Positions 33,975 through 46,501 of a DNA stretch of 64,000 bases are shown one piece after another (the first letter of the stretch is position 1; each line of letters opens with the position of its first letter). Origin of the DNA: Paralithodes platypus (lineage: Eukaryota; Arthropoda; Malacostraca; Decapoda; Lithodidae). Location of the stretch: assembly GCA_032716605.1 (NCBI GenBank), contig CM064495.1, positions 45,176,206 to 45,240,205 on the forward strand. The letters are read 5' to 3'. Both the position numbers and the translations under genes were made by a program. The notes beneath the pieces are model-generated. The model did no database searches. It was not told the DNA's origin and saw nothing but the letters and a program-made list of their open reading frames with translations.

Positions 33975-34514
33975 GGTGGTGATTGTGGAGGTAGCAGGAG
34001 TAGTGGTAACATTACTACTGATGATAGTGATAATGGTGGTGTTAGTGGCGGTGGTGATTGTGGAGGTAGCAGGAGTAGTGGTAGCATTACTACTGGTGAT
34101 AGTGATAATGGTGGTGTTAGTGGCGGTGGTGATTGTGGAGGTAGCAGGAGTAGTGGTAGCATTACTACTGGTGATAGTGATAATGGTGGTGTTAGTGGTG
34201 GTGGTGATTGTGGAGGTAGCAGGAGTAGTGGTAGCATTACTACTGGTGATAGTGATAATGGTGGTGTTAGTGGTGGTGGTGATTGTGGAGGTAGCAGGAG
34301 TAGTGGTAGCATTATTACTGGTGATAGTGATAATGGTGGTGTTAGTGGCGGTGGTGATTGTGGAGGTAGCAGGAGTAGTGGTAGCATTATTACTGGTGAT
34401 AGTGATAATGGTGGTGTTAGTGGCGGTGGTGATTGTGGAGGTAGCAGGAGTAGTGGTAAAATTACTACTGGTGATAGTGATAATGGTGGTGTTAGTGGTG
34501 GTGGTGATTGGTAG
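33975..34514. repeat. 75-bp minisatellite, 7 units
   Basis: The repeated block contains 'tggaggtagcaggagtagtg' every 75 bases (33986, 34061, 34136 and on). Seventy-five is divisible by three, so several frames stay open on both strands (Gly/Ser-rich, Val/Ile-rich, Thr-rich). No frame shows better conservation than its neighbours, so it is read as a satellite. Confidence 0.92.
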
Positions 34515-35579
34515 TGGTGGTGATAATGAAGGTGGTGGAAGTAGTAATAAAGGCAACAGTAATTATGATGGTGATAGTAAATGGTGGTAGTGGTGGAGAG
34601 GGGCAATGTAAATATTGGTGGAGATGGGAAGAGGCGATAGTGGTGGCTGTGGTGGAGGTGGGTTGAGAAAGCGTGTTTTCTGTGTATCACGTCTCCATAA
34701 AACCAGGGGGAGAAAAATACATGATTTATTGCAAACGTGGCATTGATTAGATGAAAAACGTTAACCTCAAGTGGTCTGCAGTAAACTTGTAAGTGTTTTC
34801 GGACGCGTGTACACAAACAAACACACACACATGCTCATAAAACACTCGCTAGCACAAACATTATCATACACAATGTATGGAAACGCATGCATCTTTACTT
34901 AAACTGACAAAACATTACATACAAAGTTTTCTATAAACGGAAACAATAGACATTTTAAAGCGCAGTCAAGAGAATTAACTTGAATTATAAAAATCATATG
35001 TATAGCAATAATGCAGAGTAATATGCGTAACTATTTATATCAAACTAGACTCAAAGAATTTTTCTCAGGACAATACTATAATGAACTTCAATCAAAATTG
35101 TGTAATGCAATCTAACCGTTTCAATTCGATTAATATATTTTCGATTTCCCTTTTGCTACCGCCAGTCGATTATATTCAACTAAAAACATACGGGCTTCCT
35201 AAATCCTGAACTGAGAAAATCATACCCTTGGTGTACTAAAGATATATTTGTTTGTTAAAATAATCTAAAAAGGCAAGCAATATATTTGCGAGTTGAATAT
35301 CCAGTTTTTCTTCTCTAAGTTCGCTCCGCAGTGGGAATATTTATAAACAGATTTACGGGACAATTATGGTAAGATCACGTACAGACGCCAAATTAATTTA
35401 CGAGTCTATATTACACAGTACAAGCGCAATAAACTTAACATTGAGAACTGAAGGTTTTTGCCAGAAAATGCACAACAATGATATTGCAGCCTCGACCGGA
35501 CGATGTTTTTTGTATTGAGTATATCTTGTTATCACTAACATTGCAAACAACACCGTAACCCTCTAATAGATAACATTAC
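34515..35579. other. No gene recognised; AT-rich unique sequence
   Basis: A GGT/GTG-rich shoulder of the array is followed by AT-rich low-copy DNA. No frame or repeat family is supported. Confidence 0.4.
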
Positions 35580-35905
35580 TTAAGGGGAGATGTCCACTTG
35601 AGGGATTTTTTTCTTGACCCCTTTCTCCCTCATGTTTAGCCCCATTGCTTTTGATATTATAAAACGTTTGCCCCATTAGTTTAGCGATTTTAAGAACTTT
35701 CACCCCATATTAAGACCTTTCGTGCAATTCAGGTGTCGATTTTATCCTGGCGAGCGATAGCGAGCCTGTAATGTAAGAGGAACCGGCCTTCGGCCGGGAC
35801 ATTTTTCTACCGAAAAATGTACAAATTTATCTTGAAAGGGACTCAAGGGGGTGTAATTTTAAGCTTGATGGAGGTCTAGGGAACAAACTAAATACCTCCC
35901 CTTAA
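35580..35905 (+). mobile_element. Family A TTAA MITE, 326-bp subfamily
   Basis: Intact ends, intact core, and a perfect CCGGCC-TTC-GGCCGG hairpin and second hairpin (ACATTTTTC and GAAAAATGT around TACC). It differs from 44208-44533 at only about five positions by eye. Confidence 0.93.
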
Positions 35906-35939
35906 GCAACCATAGCATTTGCCTGTAATAAATTTGTCA

Positions 35940-36356
35940 TACCATACTAACATGCCTAAACTTATACGTTATATGTTAACAACCATTTGCCATGCCATAC
36001 TAACATGCCTAAACTTATACGTTATATGTTAACAACCATTTGTCATGCCATACTAACATGCCTAAACTTATACGTTATATGTTAACAGCCATTTGTCATG
36101 CCATACTAACATGCCTAAACTTATACGTTATATGTTAACAACCATTTGTCATGCCATACTAACATGCCTAAACTTATACGTTATATGTTAACAACCATTT
36201 GTCATGCCATACTAACATGCCTAAACTTATACGTTATATGTTAACAGCCATTTGTCATACCATACTAACATGCCTAAACTTATACGTTATATGTTAACAA
36301 CCATTTGTCATGCCATACTAACATGCCTAAACTTATACGTTATATGTTAACAGCCA
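35940..36356. repeat. 53-bp minisatellite, about 8 units
   Basis: Units contain 'catactaacatgcctaaac' and 'ttatacgttatatgttaaca'; the latter is partly self-complementary. Divergence is a few bases per unit (g/a at 'aacagcc' or 'aacaacc'). Confidence 0.92.
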
Positions 36357-37469
36357 TTTTCAAAATAGCTTCTTGCCTTGAATTTATCAGTAGTAACAAG
36401 TGTATATGCTTACATTATAATTTCAATAGTAATACTCATAGCGAAGGTTGTAGTACCTTTTCTTGAAAATAACTACTTAATTAATTCCAATCAGCTATGC
36501 TTACTAAGCACTCATTTAAAAACGTCTACTTTCCTTAAGGAACTAGTTTTTCACATGTTAGATTTATCGTGTAAAAATTGAGCTTCTAAAAAATACCAAG
36601 GATTACATTTCGCCGAGGTAACTTCCAGCAAGCAAAGCACCATGTCTAAAACCACTCACCTCCACGATTAAATCTCATCCCCTTCCTCCACCTCACTTCC
36701 TACAAGAGCGTCTATTTTTTCTAATCGCCCCTTCTTTTCGCCCACCTCCGCTTCCAATCTCTCTGGCGAGGCCCCGGGCGAGGCTTGAGTGCCCGTCCTG
36801 CAGGCATAAAACTGTCCACCGCTTCCCTCCTCCGTGCTTACTGGGGTTCCTGCCCTTTTTGGACATCTCGCTACCCGGATATTTCAGCGCTCATATTAAA
36901 AAAGCTACATAAGATGACACATACATTAACACAACGCAGCACGATATTACATAATATAATATATTTTTTACCGGTCATGATGCATAATGACATATGTATC
37001 AGCAACGTGAGAGATGGATAAATGCCACTGAGGCTTAACGGAGATTCTCCATATCCTCAGAACATTGCCTTTCCGAGGTAGAGTTGTTTTACCTTAACTG
37101 AACATATTTCTGAGCTATCTTCAGGTGACTATCAAGATAACATAATTAATGTGTTACAGACGATCATATAGCTGAGGATTTCATCTAATTCACAGAAACC
37201 ACATAAATCATATGCTCCAGTGAGTCTAGCGGTTTATTGTTATTTCTATCAAGAGACTGTTTCAATAATTAAATATAATAACAAAGCAGAAATAATCTTC
37301 CCAAATTAATTCGTCAAATAGTGGAAAGCCTATTGACCTTCAGTGACCGTCGAGGCCACAGTCATCTTGAGTATGTGTTTACAGGTAAGACCACTACATC
37401 AGCCATAATTAGCTGATCCCATACACCCACAGTGGAAATAAACAAGTGAACCAAACACCTCCACAAACA
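36357..37469. other. No gene recognised; includes a GC-richer patch
   Basis: Mostly AT-rich. A patch at about 36640-36880 is GC- and pyrimidine-rich ('ctctggcgaggccccgggcg') and contains 'ttttttctaatcgcccc', whose complement recurs near 55318. No splice-supported exon can be defined. Confidence 0.35.
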
Positions 37470-37802
37470 TTAAGGGGAGATTTCCACCTGGAGGATTTTT
37501 TCTGGACCCCTTCTCCCTCATGTTTAGCCCCATTGCTTTTGATATTTTAAGACGTTCGCCCCATTAGTTTGGCGATTTTAAGAACCCTCGCCCAATTTAT
37601 GTCAATCTTAAGACCATTCGTGCCATTTAGGTGTCGATTTTTCCTGGCGAGCGATAGCGAGCCTGTCATTTAAGGGGAACCGGCCTTCGGCCGGGACATT
37701 TTTCTACCGAAAAATGTACAAATTTATCTTGAAAGGGAGTCTAGGGAGAGTAATTTTAAGCTTGATGGAAGTCTAGGTAATCAACTAAAAACCTCCCCTT
37801 AA
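37470..37802 (+). mobile_element. Family A TTAA MITE, 333 bp
   Basis: Both TTAA ends, the intact GGCGAGCGATAGCGAGCC core and both perfect hairpins are present. Clean target TTAA in unique flanks (CATTAAGG and CCTTAAAG). Confidence 0.92.
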
Positions 37803-38098
37803 AGGTCTCTGTCAAATTTTAAGCCACCCATTTTTCTGCCGGATTAATAGTTACCAATGACACGAACTAACCAAGAGGCACTTACCGTAACCCCTCCAAT
37901 ACTCGTACTACCCTCAGATGTACAGACAAATGTACTTACCTGAAAAGAGAGAAGAGAACATTATTAGAAAAACAATATTAGTAAATAATATGTATATATG
38001 TAATCAATTACCTTTATGAAGTACCATTATTACAAGTAATATTTATATGTACAATTTCCAAGTCAGTATCTAATTAGCACCTTACCATAATACCATAA

Positions 38099-38348
38099 GG
38101 CCATATGGAACGTATGGAAAGCGAGAGAATGACTAAGAGGGTGTACGAGAGCGAGGTGGAGGGACAGAGGGGGAGAGCTAGACCGAATATGAGGTGGAAG
38201 GATGGAGTGAGGAACTACATGAACGAAGGCGGTGCTGGTTGGGGGGAGGGGCGTCGACTGACTGGGGACAGAGGTGCATGGGGGCGGTTCGTTCGTGGCC
38301 ACCCCTTCGGGGATCACGGCGTCAGGCAATAGATAGATAGATAGATAG
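38099..38348 (+). mobile_element. RTE-like LINE, 250-bp 5'-truncated 3' copy
   Basis: It matches 29548-29791 almost base for base, including the GATA-type tail, but keeps bases near 38176 that the larger copy has lost, so the C-terminal frame (38105-38332, ending GDHGVRQ) is intact here. ACCATAA flanks it on both sides (38092-38098 and 38349-38355), a likely target-site duplication. It starts at a random point within the coding sequence, as truncated LINE copies do. Confidence 0.9.
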
Positions 38349-38958
38349 ACCATAACACAATGTAATATGTTATTCCAATTGTCCTCCCTTCATCTTTATT
38401 ACAAACAGGTCATAATTTTCTAGCACATGCAAATATAAAAGACTTACCAATTCTCAAAGAGGTTGACCCCTATCTCTGTCTCTGTGTTTTATTCAATGAA
38501 CGAAATCCATACCATGTTTACCCCCTGTAGTATTCGAGGAAGGGTTTCATTCATTTATTTTGGCCCCAGTAATAGACGATATTATTCAGATTAGGAAGGG
38601 AGTTTGGGAAGAGGGTTAATTAAGATAGTGTTTACTCCCCTTGATTGCTAGTAACCCTCCCTAAACTGTATACAATCGTCTAATAATAACCCGAATATAA
38701 CTAAGAAACACGTCATCGTATCCTAAGGGGGTTATTCAGACTGCAATATGACTTCTCCAAACTATTGTCGACGTGAAAATATCCAAATCATGTATTTTGA
38801 CGCACCTCAAATATTCCCTCCACAACAATAGAGCTATTTTCCTGCCATTCTCAATTACAAATAATAATACAGATAATTATAAACACATAAATGCCTTTTC
38901 TGGCGACAGTACAGTTACGTTTGAATTGGAATTAACAGTAGAATGAATATACATTATA
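38349..38958. other. No gene recognised; weak foldback near 38570-38690
   Basis: 'agacgatattattcag' and 'tacaatcgtct' with 'aggaagggag' and 'ccctcccta' are arranged in inverted order, resembling the interior of family G without clear TTAA ends. Confidence 0.4.
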
Positions 38959-39167
38959 TTAACCCCTTCTGTCCCGGCGACGTATGTTATATTTGATTCT
39001 AGCAATATTTAGAGGATTTTATGCAGCTTAGAAAGGATCTGTGGTAGTTAAAAGATTGAGATAGTTCGAAGCCTTATAATTGCTAAAGATTCTTCATAAA
39101 GTAAATAAAATCGATTAGTAGGAGCCAGAATAAAATCAAAAGACGTCACCGGTATAGAAGGGGTTAA
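38959..39167. mobile_element. Family G TTAA MITE, 209 bp, uninterrupted
   Basis: TTAACCCCTTCTGTCCCGG at the left, the inverted CACCGGTATAGAAGGGGTTAA-type end at the right. It contains 'atgcagcttagaaag' and 'gtagttaaaagattgag', the junction that is interrupted in the 20.5 kb copy. Confidence 0.8.
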
Positions 39168-40713
39168 GTGACTGAACTCATATAATACTTAAACAATAGA
39201 GGCCCCCGGGCAATAGAGGCCCCCGGGCAATAGAGGCCCCCTGTGACTCTAGCTTTGAAGACAGCGTCATACGAGCGTTCTTAACCGGCAGTTTTCTTAG
39301 CAATTTTGACCTGGCACCTTCCGATTTAAGGTTCCATGGCTTGGTTAGTGACCTGAAGAAGCTATCTGCGAAACATTGTCAATAAAGTGCTTCTCTTCAA
39401 ATGGTGTGTTAATTCATTACAATTTAAGCTTTTTATAAACATTAATTTACCTAAATATATGCTGCCTGTAATCCAGTCGTCAACAAGAATGCAAAAAAGA
39501 CCCGAATTGATGCCAAATAACGTTGCCTCTCGAACATTGTCCCCTATAATGGTTGTGTGGCCCCAGCTATTATTCCGCTTAGTTGTTATTGTTGAACGAG
39601 TGGCCTCCTGGTGAGCGCCGGGAACAACAGTCTAGGGTTGGTGTTATGAGGACTGTCGGCTGAATCCTAATTATCCCTTGGACACTACAGGACACTAATT
39701 ATCCCTTGGACACTACAGGACACTAGGGGACGGGCTGCGGAGCCAGCGTCTATAGGGGGCTTTAAGGAAGTTTTGAATTGATTTGTTAATATATTTATTC
39801 ATATATTTTCTTTAGTTTCCTCCCAGGACCTTCATTAATCTTAAAAGCTACTCCCAAGACCCCTGATATTTAATGAATGCAATTTTATGTCCAGTAATTA
39901 TTGAGCCACACTTACCCAATTCACTTATAAATTCACTTATAAGTTCACTTATAAATGATTCCCAGTGTTTTATTTGCATATACGTAAAGATTTTATAAAT
40001 ATCTCCGAGTGACCGTATAATAGGTAAACAACATGGCGTCCACAGGAACACAGAAAGCATGCAAGGCCTCCATACTGAGTCGCCTGCAGGGTCATATGGG
40101 GCCAGACTTGAACAACTCTCTTTACAATTCAGCCAGAGTTTGATGCTCCGTTAGTCTTAGTATTTCTCTGTCTGTACTGCAGTTTTGCTTAAATGTTCGG
40201 TTAACCATGCTATTTATGTCATATATTTGTTGCTCTGTTAATTTTAATAAGTATATCAAATACCTTTGTTTGTCTCCAAATATATTTGTATCACGAATAA
40301 TTATTCACATATATTGATGTTGGCTTTATAAATTTGCTATCACTATGATTCTCAGTCAAACTATGTACATATGTTCTGCCACATACCCGCATTATATTGT
40401 ATCGGTTAGTGAATTGATAAATTATATAATTTATCAATTCAAAGATTTATCACCCATATATTGTAGCGTACGTGTTTTGTTTGCTCGAACATATATTATA
40501 TATAATATACATTCCAGAAACGCATTTTATTTTCAATCGAATCCCGGACATCTCTCACTATGCACCTAACAGCGATCTTGACTCACTCACACACTCATTC
40601 AAAAATTCTCACATACACTCCCTCCAAGTCCCGGATGTTCGGTTCGTCCCCCTTCGCCACAACATCACTCTTCGTATCTGCCTCCAAACATTCCTCCCTT
40701 TCAATCACAAACC
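39168..40713. other. No gene recognised; two short tandem repeats
   Basis: 'caatagaggcccccggg' occurs three times (about 39189-39240), and a 26-bp unit with 'aattatcccttggacac' occurs twice (39669-39722). The rest is AT-rich unique sequence with small unsupported frames. Confidence 0.4.
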
Positions 40714-41400
<687 letters not shown>

Positions 41401-42014
41401 GGGGGGGCGAAAATACATAAATATATAAATAAATAAATTGCTATTGAAGAATTGGGTCATATTGATAACTATATAAATTATTAATACATAAGAAAATATA
41501 TATATCTGCCCAACATTAAATGATGTAGGTGAACTTACCTGTCTCTACCTCAGGCAATACCAAACATTCTCTTCCCTCGCTGTTGTTTCTTCTCCCCACT
41601 TGGAACCGCCTTGCCACTAACCCTTCTTCCATCAAGCTCCTAGCTACTCTTGGCACAATCCTTCCCCTTCCCCTAGCATCATCTTCCCCTGTGTCTTCTC
41701 TCCAGCCCTTCCCTCAAGCTCTGACACACCCAATCAACCCTAAACCCTGCAGTCTTCGTGGTTTTCTTTCCTTAATATAGTTTTTTCTTTCTCATACGTT
41801 TTCCTTAATAATTCTGGACGATCTTGAGGCACAAATAGAAACAGTAGGAGAAGCCAGATAAATGAAACAGGAGTTCCAGCAACTCCTTATGATATGCCTA
41901 TGTGCCCTCCCATGGGAACTGCCCTGCTTGATTGGTACCTACAATCTCCCCAATCTTTCCAGCCTATCTTCTGTGATCGATCCTAATCTATCCATTCCAG
42001 TGTATATCTTCAGT

Positions 42015-42015
<1 letters not shown>
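41401..42015. other. No gene recognised; pyrimidine-rich sequence
   Basis: C/T-rich between 41535 and 41760. Frames at 41529-41780 and 41862-42293 have no recognisable domain. Confidence 0.35.
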
Positions 42016-42067
<52 letters not shown>

Positions 42068-42393
42068 TCCCTCACTCACTCACTCTCACTCTCTCTCTCT
42101 CTCTCACCAAACCCCCAACACTGTCTTGTGGGCCGAATCTATTATCTGGTCTGCACTCTCCTCACAGCAGATCCATCATGGCCTGACGCAGCTCCCCTCG
42201 GCCCGTCCCCGAGCCCTGCCAGCCAGCAAGCAACACCCTCCCTTGCATCAGGTCCTTCAGTCACGAATAGGTACAGTTGCTTTCAAGAGATAGTGCAAAG
42301 TTAACTCAAAAGAGGGTGGGTAGGAATGCAATCAACACCCTTTAGTTACAAAGGCGCACAAAGTTATTTTTTTTTACCCCTATATTCCAACTC

Positions 42394-42446
<53 letters not shown>

Positions 42447-42726
42447 TTTTCTACGCACGGTATATACAATGTGTGCATGTCATCGAAAAATTTGGTAAAA
42501 TAGCATGCAACTCTGCGGATAAAACTTGCCAGGAAAATAAATAGGAACAAATGTAGCTACTACAAATGTAGCTACTAGAAACACCTAAGTTGATAGGTCA
42601 GATAATAATAAAATAAGGAAAACTGGGGTAAGTGCCAGACTACATACATACATACACATACTCCGATTATCATCATGTTCTTCATCTCTCTCTCTCTCTC
42701 TCTCTCTCTTCCTCCCTCCCCCCTCT

Positions 42727-42770
<44 letters not shown>
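42016..42770. repeat. CT and CA microsatellites with unique spacer
   Basis: (CT)n at 42018-42061, 42686-42708 and 42730-42768, and (CA)n at 42396-42443. The spacer at 42115-42300 is GC-richer and unassigned. Confidence 0.85.
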
Positions 42771-42771
<1 letters not shown>

Positions 42772-43129
42772 GAAACGGAGAATAAGGGGACAGCTGATAG
42801 AGTGTTTTAAGATACTAAAAGGATTTAGTAACGTAAATTCTAATAATCTATTTAAGATAGCCAAAGAAGGTTCCACAAGAGGAAACAAATTAAAACTAAC
42901 AGGCAGGAAAGCGAACCTAGACATAACTAAAAATTTCTTCACCCACAGTATTATTAATGAGTGGAATAAGCTCCCTAATGAAGTTATTGAGTGACTCGAT
43001 ATACACATTTAAAAAAAGGTTAGACACATATCACAGAAAAGTTGGTCTGCAGTAGAAGCTGATCACTGATAAGAGAACCTGGCGGAAATAAAAACGTTTT
43101 CAGTTGGAAAAAAAAAAAAAAAAAAAAAA
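42772..43129 (+). pseudogene. CR1-like LINE 3' fragment with poly-A
   Basis: The frame from the CT microsatellite reads KRRIRGQLIECFKILKGF, then TRGNKLKLTGRKANLDITKN and FFTHSIINEWNKLPNEVIE. This is the C-terminal block of CR1-type reverse transcriptase proteins, the same block seen at 23172-23530 but in a diverged element. A frameshift at about 42990 is followed in another frame by SDSIYTFKKRLDTYH. The sequence ends in 22 A at 43108-43129, so this is a 5'-truncated retroposed copy. Confidence 0.75.
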
Positions 43130-43139
43130 GTGAAGGTGT

Positions 43140-43399
43140 GCATGCCTTTTCCTTTCCATTTCTAACTATACTATAAATTCCTTCAGGCGATTTCCAAGCC
43201 CTGCAAGGTTATTCACTTCTAACTATTTTCATGTACGGCATATTGCAGGAGGGAGCGGAGGGTGGGGAGAGAGCCTTCATCTTTGCTATCCTTTCCTTCC
43301 ACTTTCTCTTAGGGTTGCTATCTCTATTAGGATTAAGTCCTGGTCACCTCGTAGGGATCGTAAGATCTGTGTGGCCAGTGTATCTATGTAAATATATGT

Positions 43400-43432
<33 letters not shown>

Positions 43433-43779
43433 CCCCCCCCCCCCACCAATTAACTAGGGATGAATTGTTAGTGGGCCGGGGTCGCTCCTGATCTTTCACT
43501 TAGCACCAGGCCAGACTGATTCTGCAGGGGTTAAAATGTGTCAGCACCTCACGCCACCACCACCACCACCTTCCTGCCAAACCACTTCTCTCGCTCATCA
43601 CTAGTTCACGGCCTTACCAAAACGATCGTGATAGTCTTACGTTGGTAGTTACGTGTTTTTTTTTTCACATTTCTAGGAATATGAACCTCCGTGTTACCTT
43701 TCGCACCAACGATAATACACTTCCACCTCCTTCTCGATCGCACCAGCACGCCTTCCACCCCGACACAATCAAATCCTCA
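43140..43779. other. No gene recognised
   Basis: (CT)n plus a C-run lies at 43406-43444, with short (CAC)n near 43553-43570. No supported frame. Confidence 0.4.
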
Positions 43780-44070
43780 TTAAGGGAGGTAGTGCTCGCT
43801 TTTTCTGGACCCCCTTCTCCCTCATGTTTAGCATATTAGTGTTGAGGTTTTAAGGCGTTCGTTCCGTTAGTTTGGTGATTTTGAGACCTTTCGCCTCATT
43901 TTGTTGTTGTCAATATTAAGACCTTTCTACTGAAAAATTTACAAATTTATCTTGAAAGGGGGTCTAGGGGGTGTTTTTCTAAGCTTGATGGAGGTCTAGC
44001 GAGGAAACTCAAAAAAATATATATAAAGAAATAAATATATAGACCCCAAAACCAAGCACTACCCCCTTAA
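43780..44070 (+). mobile_element. Family B TTAA MITE lacking the hairpin core
   Basis: TTAAGGGAGGTAGTGCTCGC at the left and GCACTACCCCCTTAA at the right. An internal deletion near 43925 removes the GCGAGC motif and the CCGGCC hairpin and leaves only half of the second hairpin. Confidence 0.85.
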
Positions 44071-44207
44071 CGCACCACCTCCAGTACTGCTATTGTAACC
44101 CACTTGACAAAAGCAACAACAACAACAACCCTCCACACCACACCACACCACCACTCTCTAGCCTCTTACACCACTCAAATCACTCCATCACGCTCCCTCC
44201 CCTCAAC

Positions 44208-44533
44208 TTAAGGGGAGATCTCCACTTGAGGGATTTTTTTCTTGACCCCTTTCTCCCTCATGTTTAGCCCCTTTGCTTTTGATATTATAAAACGTTTGCC
44301 CCATTAGTTTAGCGATTTTAAGAACTTTCACCCCATATTAAGACCTTTCGTGCAATTCAGGTGTCGATTTTATCCTGGCGAGCGATAGCGAGCCTGTAAT
44401 TTAAGAGGAACCGGCCTTCGGCCAGGACATTTTTCTACCGAAAAATGTACAAATTTATCTTGAAAGGGACTCAAGGGGGTGTAATTTTAAGCTTGATGGA
44501 GGTCTAGGGAACTAACTAAATACCTCCCCTTAA
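44208..44533 (+). mobile_element. Family A TTAA MITE, 326-bp subfamily
   Basis: Ends and core intact. The first hairpin has one unpaired stem base (GGCCAGG). It is near identical to 35580-35905. Confidence 0.92.
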
Positions 44534-44726
44534 ACTCTACTCCACTTGTCAAAACATTCGTAATTGTTCACGCAAAATATAATTCGCCCACAATTCTCTC
44601 TCATCCATACTGGAATTGTTTCGGTTACTATTTGCAGGTGGTTAGAGTAGTCTGTGTTTGGATAAAGCAATAATAGTAAGTTAGTTACGGTTTATATATA
44701 TATATAGAATAATATATTTTTTATTT

Positions 44727-44807
44727 TCTTCGCTATACCTCCCTCAAGCTTAGAAAAAACACCCCCTAGACCCCCTTTTAATATAAATGTGTACATTGTT
44801 CGGTTTA
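44727..44807 (-). mobile_element. Family B fragment
   Basis: Only the right-hand part remains ('ctccctcaagcttag', 'cctagacccccttt', 'gtacattgttcggt'). Confidence 0.55.
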
Positions 44808-44959
44808 ACCAGGCTATTCTAGGTGATGCTACGTTAGATTAGGTATGGCTACGTCAAGACTAGGTTCAGTTTGGTACGATTAAGAATGGACGAATGGACG
44901 AATCGATCTCGAATGCGGATGCAGTGACTGCAGAAAATGGAATTGTAGGACACACTACC

Positions 44960-45495
44960 TTAACCCCTTTCACCACCATTACGTAATTATCATCATATTC
45001 TGGTTACCATTAAGCGACTTTCTTTACTTTATAATCTACCTCGACGACTCAAATGGGTAAATACGATCTCAATAAACCCTCGTAATAACGCAGGTCTTTC
45101 TTAAGGGGAGGTATTTAGTTTGTTCCCTAGACCTCCATCAAGCTTAAAATTACACCCCCTTGAGTCCCTTTCAAGATAAATTTGTACATTTTTCGGTAGA
45201 AAAATGTCCCGGCCGAAGGCCGATTCCTCTTAAATTACAGGCTCGCTATCGCTCGCCAGGATAAAATCGACACCTGAATTGCATGAAAGGTCTTAATATG
45301 GGGTGAAAGTTCTTAAAATCGCTAAACTAATGGGGCAAACGTTTTATAATATCTAAAGCAATGGGGCTAAACATGAGGGAGAAAGGGGTCAAGAAAAAAA
45401 TCCCTCAAGTGGCGATCTCCCCTTAAACAGCATAAAATCATATCATTTTAGACAGAATCAACGGTAAAAAGGCGCAATGGTGCTGAAGGGGTTAA
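44960..45495. mobile_element. Family H TTAA MITE interrupted by a family A MITE
   Basis: The left end TTAACCCCTTTCACCACCATT and the right end AATGGTGCTGAAGGGGTTAA are inverted partners. A complete family A element (45101-45426) sits inside. Without it the outer element would be about 210-215 bp, close to the family G size. The CCC(C)TTTC termini resemble families F and G. Confidence 0.75.
45101..45426 (-). mobile_element. Family A TTAA MITE, 326-bp subfamily, nested
   Basis: Both TTAA ends are present inside the family H element. The core and second hairpin are intact; the first hairpin is CGGCC-GAA-GGCCG, with the same outer mismatch (GATTCC flank) as the copy at 1579, which is its closest relative in the window. 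Confidence 0.92.
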
Positions 45496-46261
45496 GCTCA
45501 CCTCAACAGCCCCCTGCACTCGTCAACACCACTCCAGAACGCTCCAATACTTTGCTGCGCCACACCACCACCACCACCACCACCAGTCCTCTGTCACTTT
45601 GCGGAAGGTCACTTCGCCCCTAAATCCTATTGCCTGGACTTCAGTTATTTCCCCGAATTTTGACTAATCCTAAATTAGATTAAGCTTAGTAAGGCAAGTT
45701 TATGGCAAAAGTAAGGTAAGATGGGTTAGTTTAGGTTGTGTAGGTTAGGTATAATTAGATTGAATGTAGGCTAGGGGTAGTTCAAACTACTCAAAATGTT
45801 GACGATTTCGCTTTCTGTGAAACGACGTAATGGAGAAATAAATTAAAGACTCCTGGAACACCTTCCTCCCTAGCGAGCAAAAAGAAATACGAAATAAGCA
45901 ATTAGGAATCGGTTTCATTAATCACTTCCATTAATACTGTGCATTTATGAGGTAAATTGTGACGATCGAGTTTAATCTTGAATATGTCTTGTTGTTTGTC
46001 GCGCCAATACGTAACCAAGTGGCTTTTAATATCAAGGTGGTTTAAATATGAATGGAAAATTATACGAAATATATGCGAGTAATACTGACATTGTTTATAT
46101 TATGATCAGCGGCTTATAAGGGAATGCATACATAGTCGATAAAATAGAAAAACAAAACTTAGTCAAGATGTTATCGATCTTCATTTAACTAAGGTATCTA
46201 AAATATGTGTGTGCATTTAAAAATGTGCTTATGAAATTTTCAAAACAGAAGGATTATACTA
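45496..46261. other. No gene recognised
   Basis: Short (CAC)n near 45562-45584 and degenerate TTAGG-like words at 45700-45780. Otherwise AT-rich unique DNA. Confidence 0.4.
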
Positions 46262-46501
46262 AATTCTGTTTCTGCCTCACACTAGATTACCCATACTGTA
46301 CACATTGATTGTGCATGATAAAACACACATATGGTAATGTAATTCTGTTTCTGCCTCACACTAGATTACCCATACTGTACACATTGATTGTGCATGATAA
46401 AACACACATATGGTAATGTAATTCTGTTTCTGCCTCACACTAGATTACCCATACTGTACACATTGATTGTGCATGATAAAACACACATATGGTAATGTAA
46501 T
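46262..46501. repeat. 79-bp tandem repeat, 3 units
   Basis: Three essentially identical units contain 'ctgtttctgcctcacactag' and 'tgcatgataaaacacacata', implying a recent triplication. Confidence 0.92.

Noticed and set aside
33917..34828. Frames of 190-303 residues over the 75-bp array
   Set aside because: At least four overlapping frames on both strands, all with a 25-residue period; satellite, not gene.
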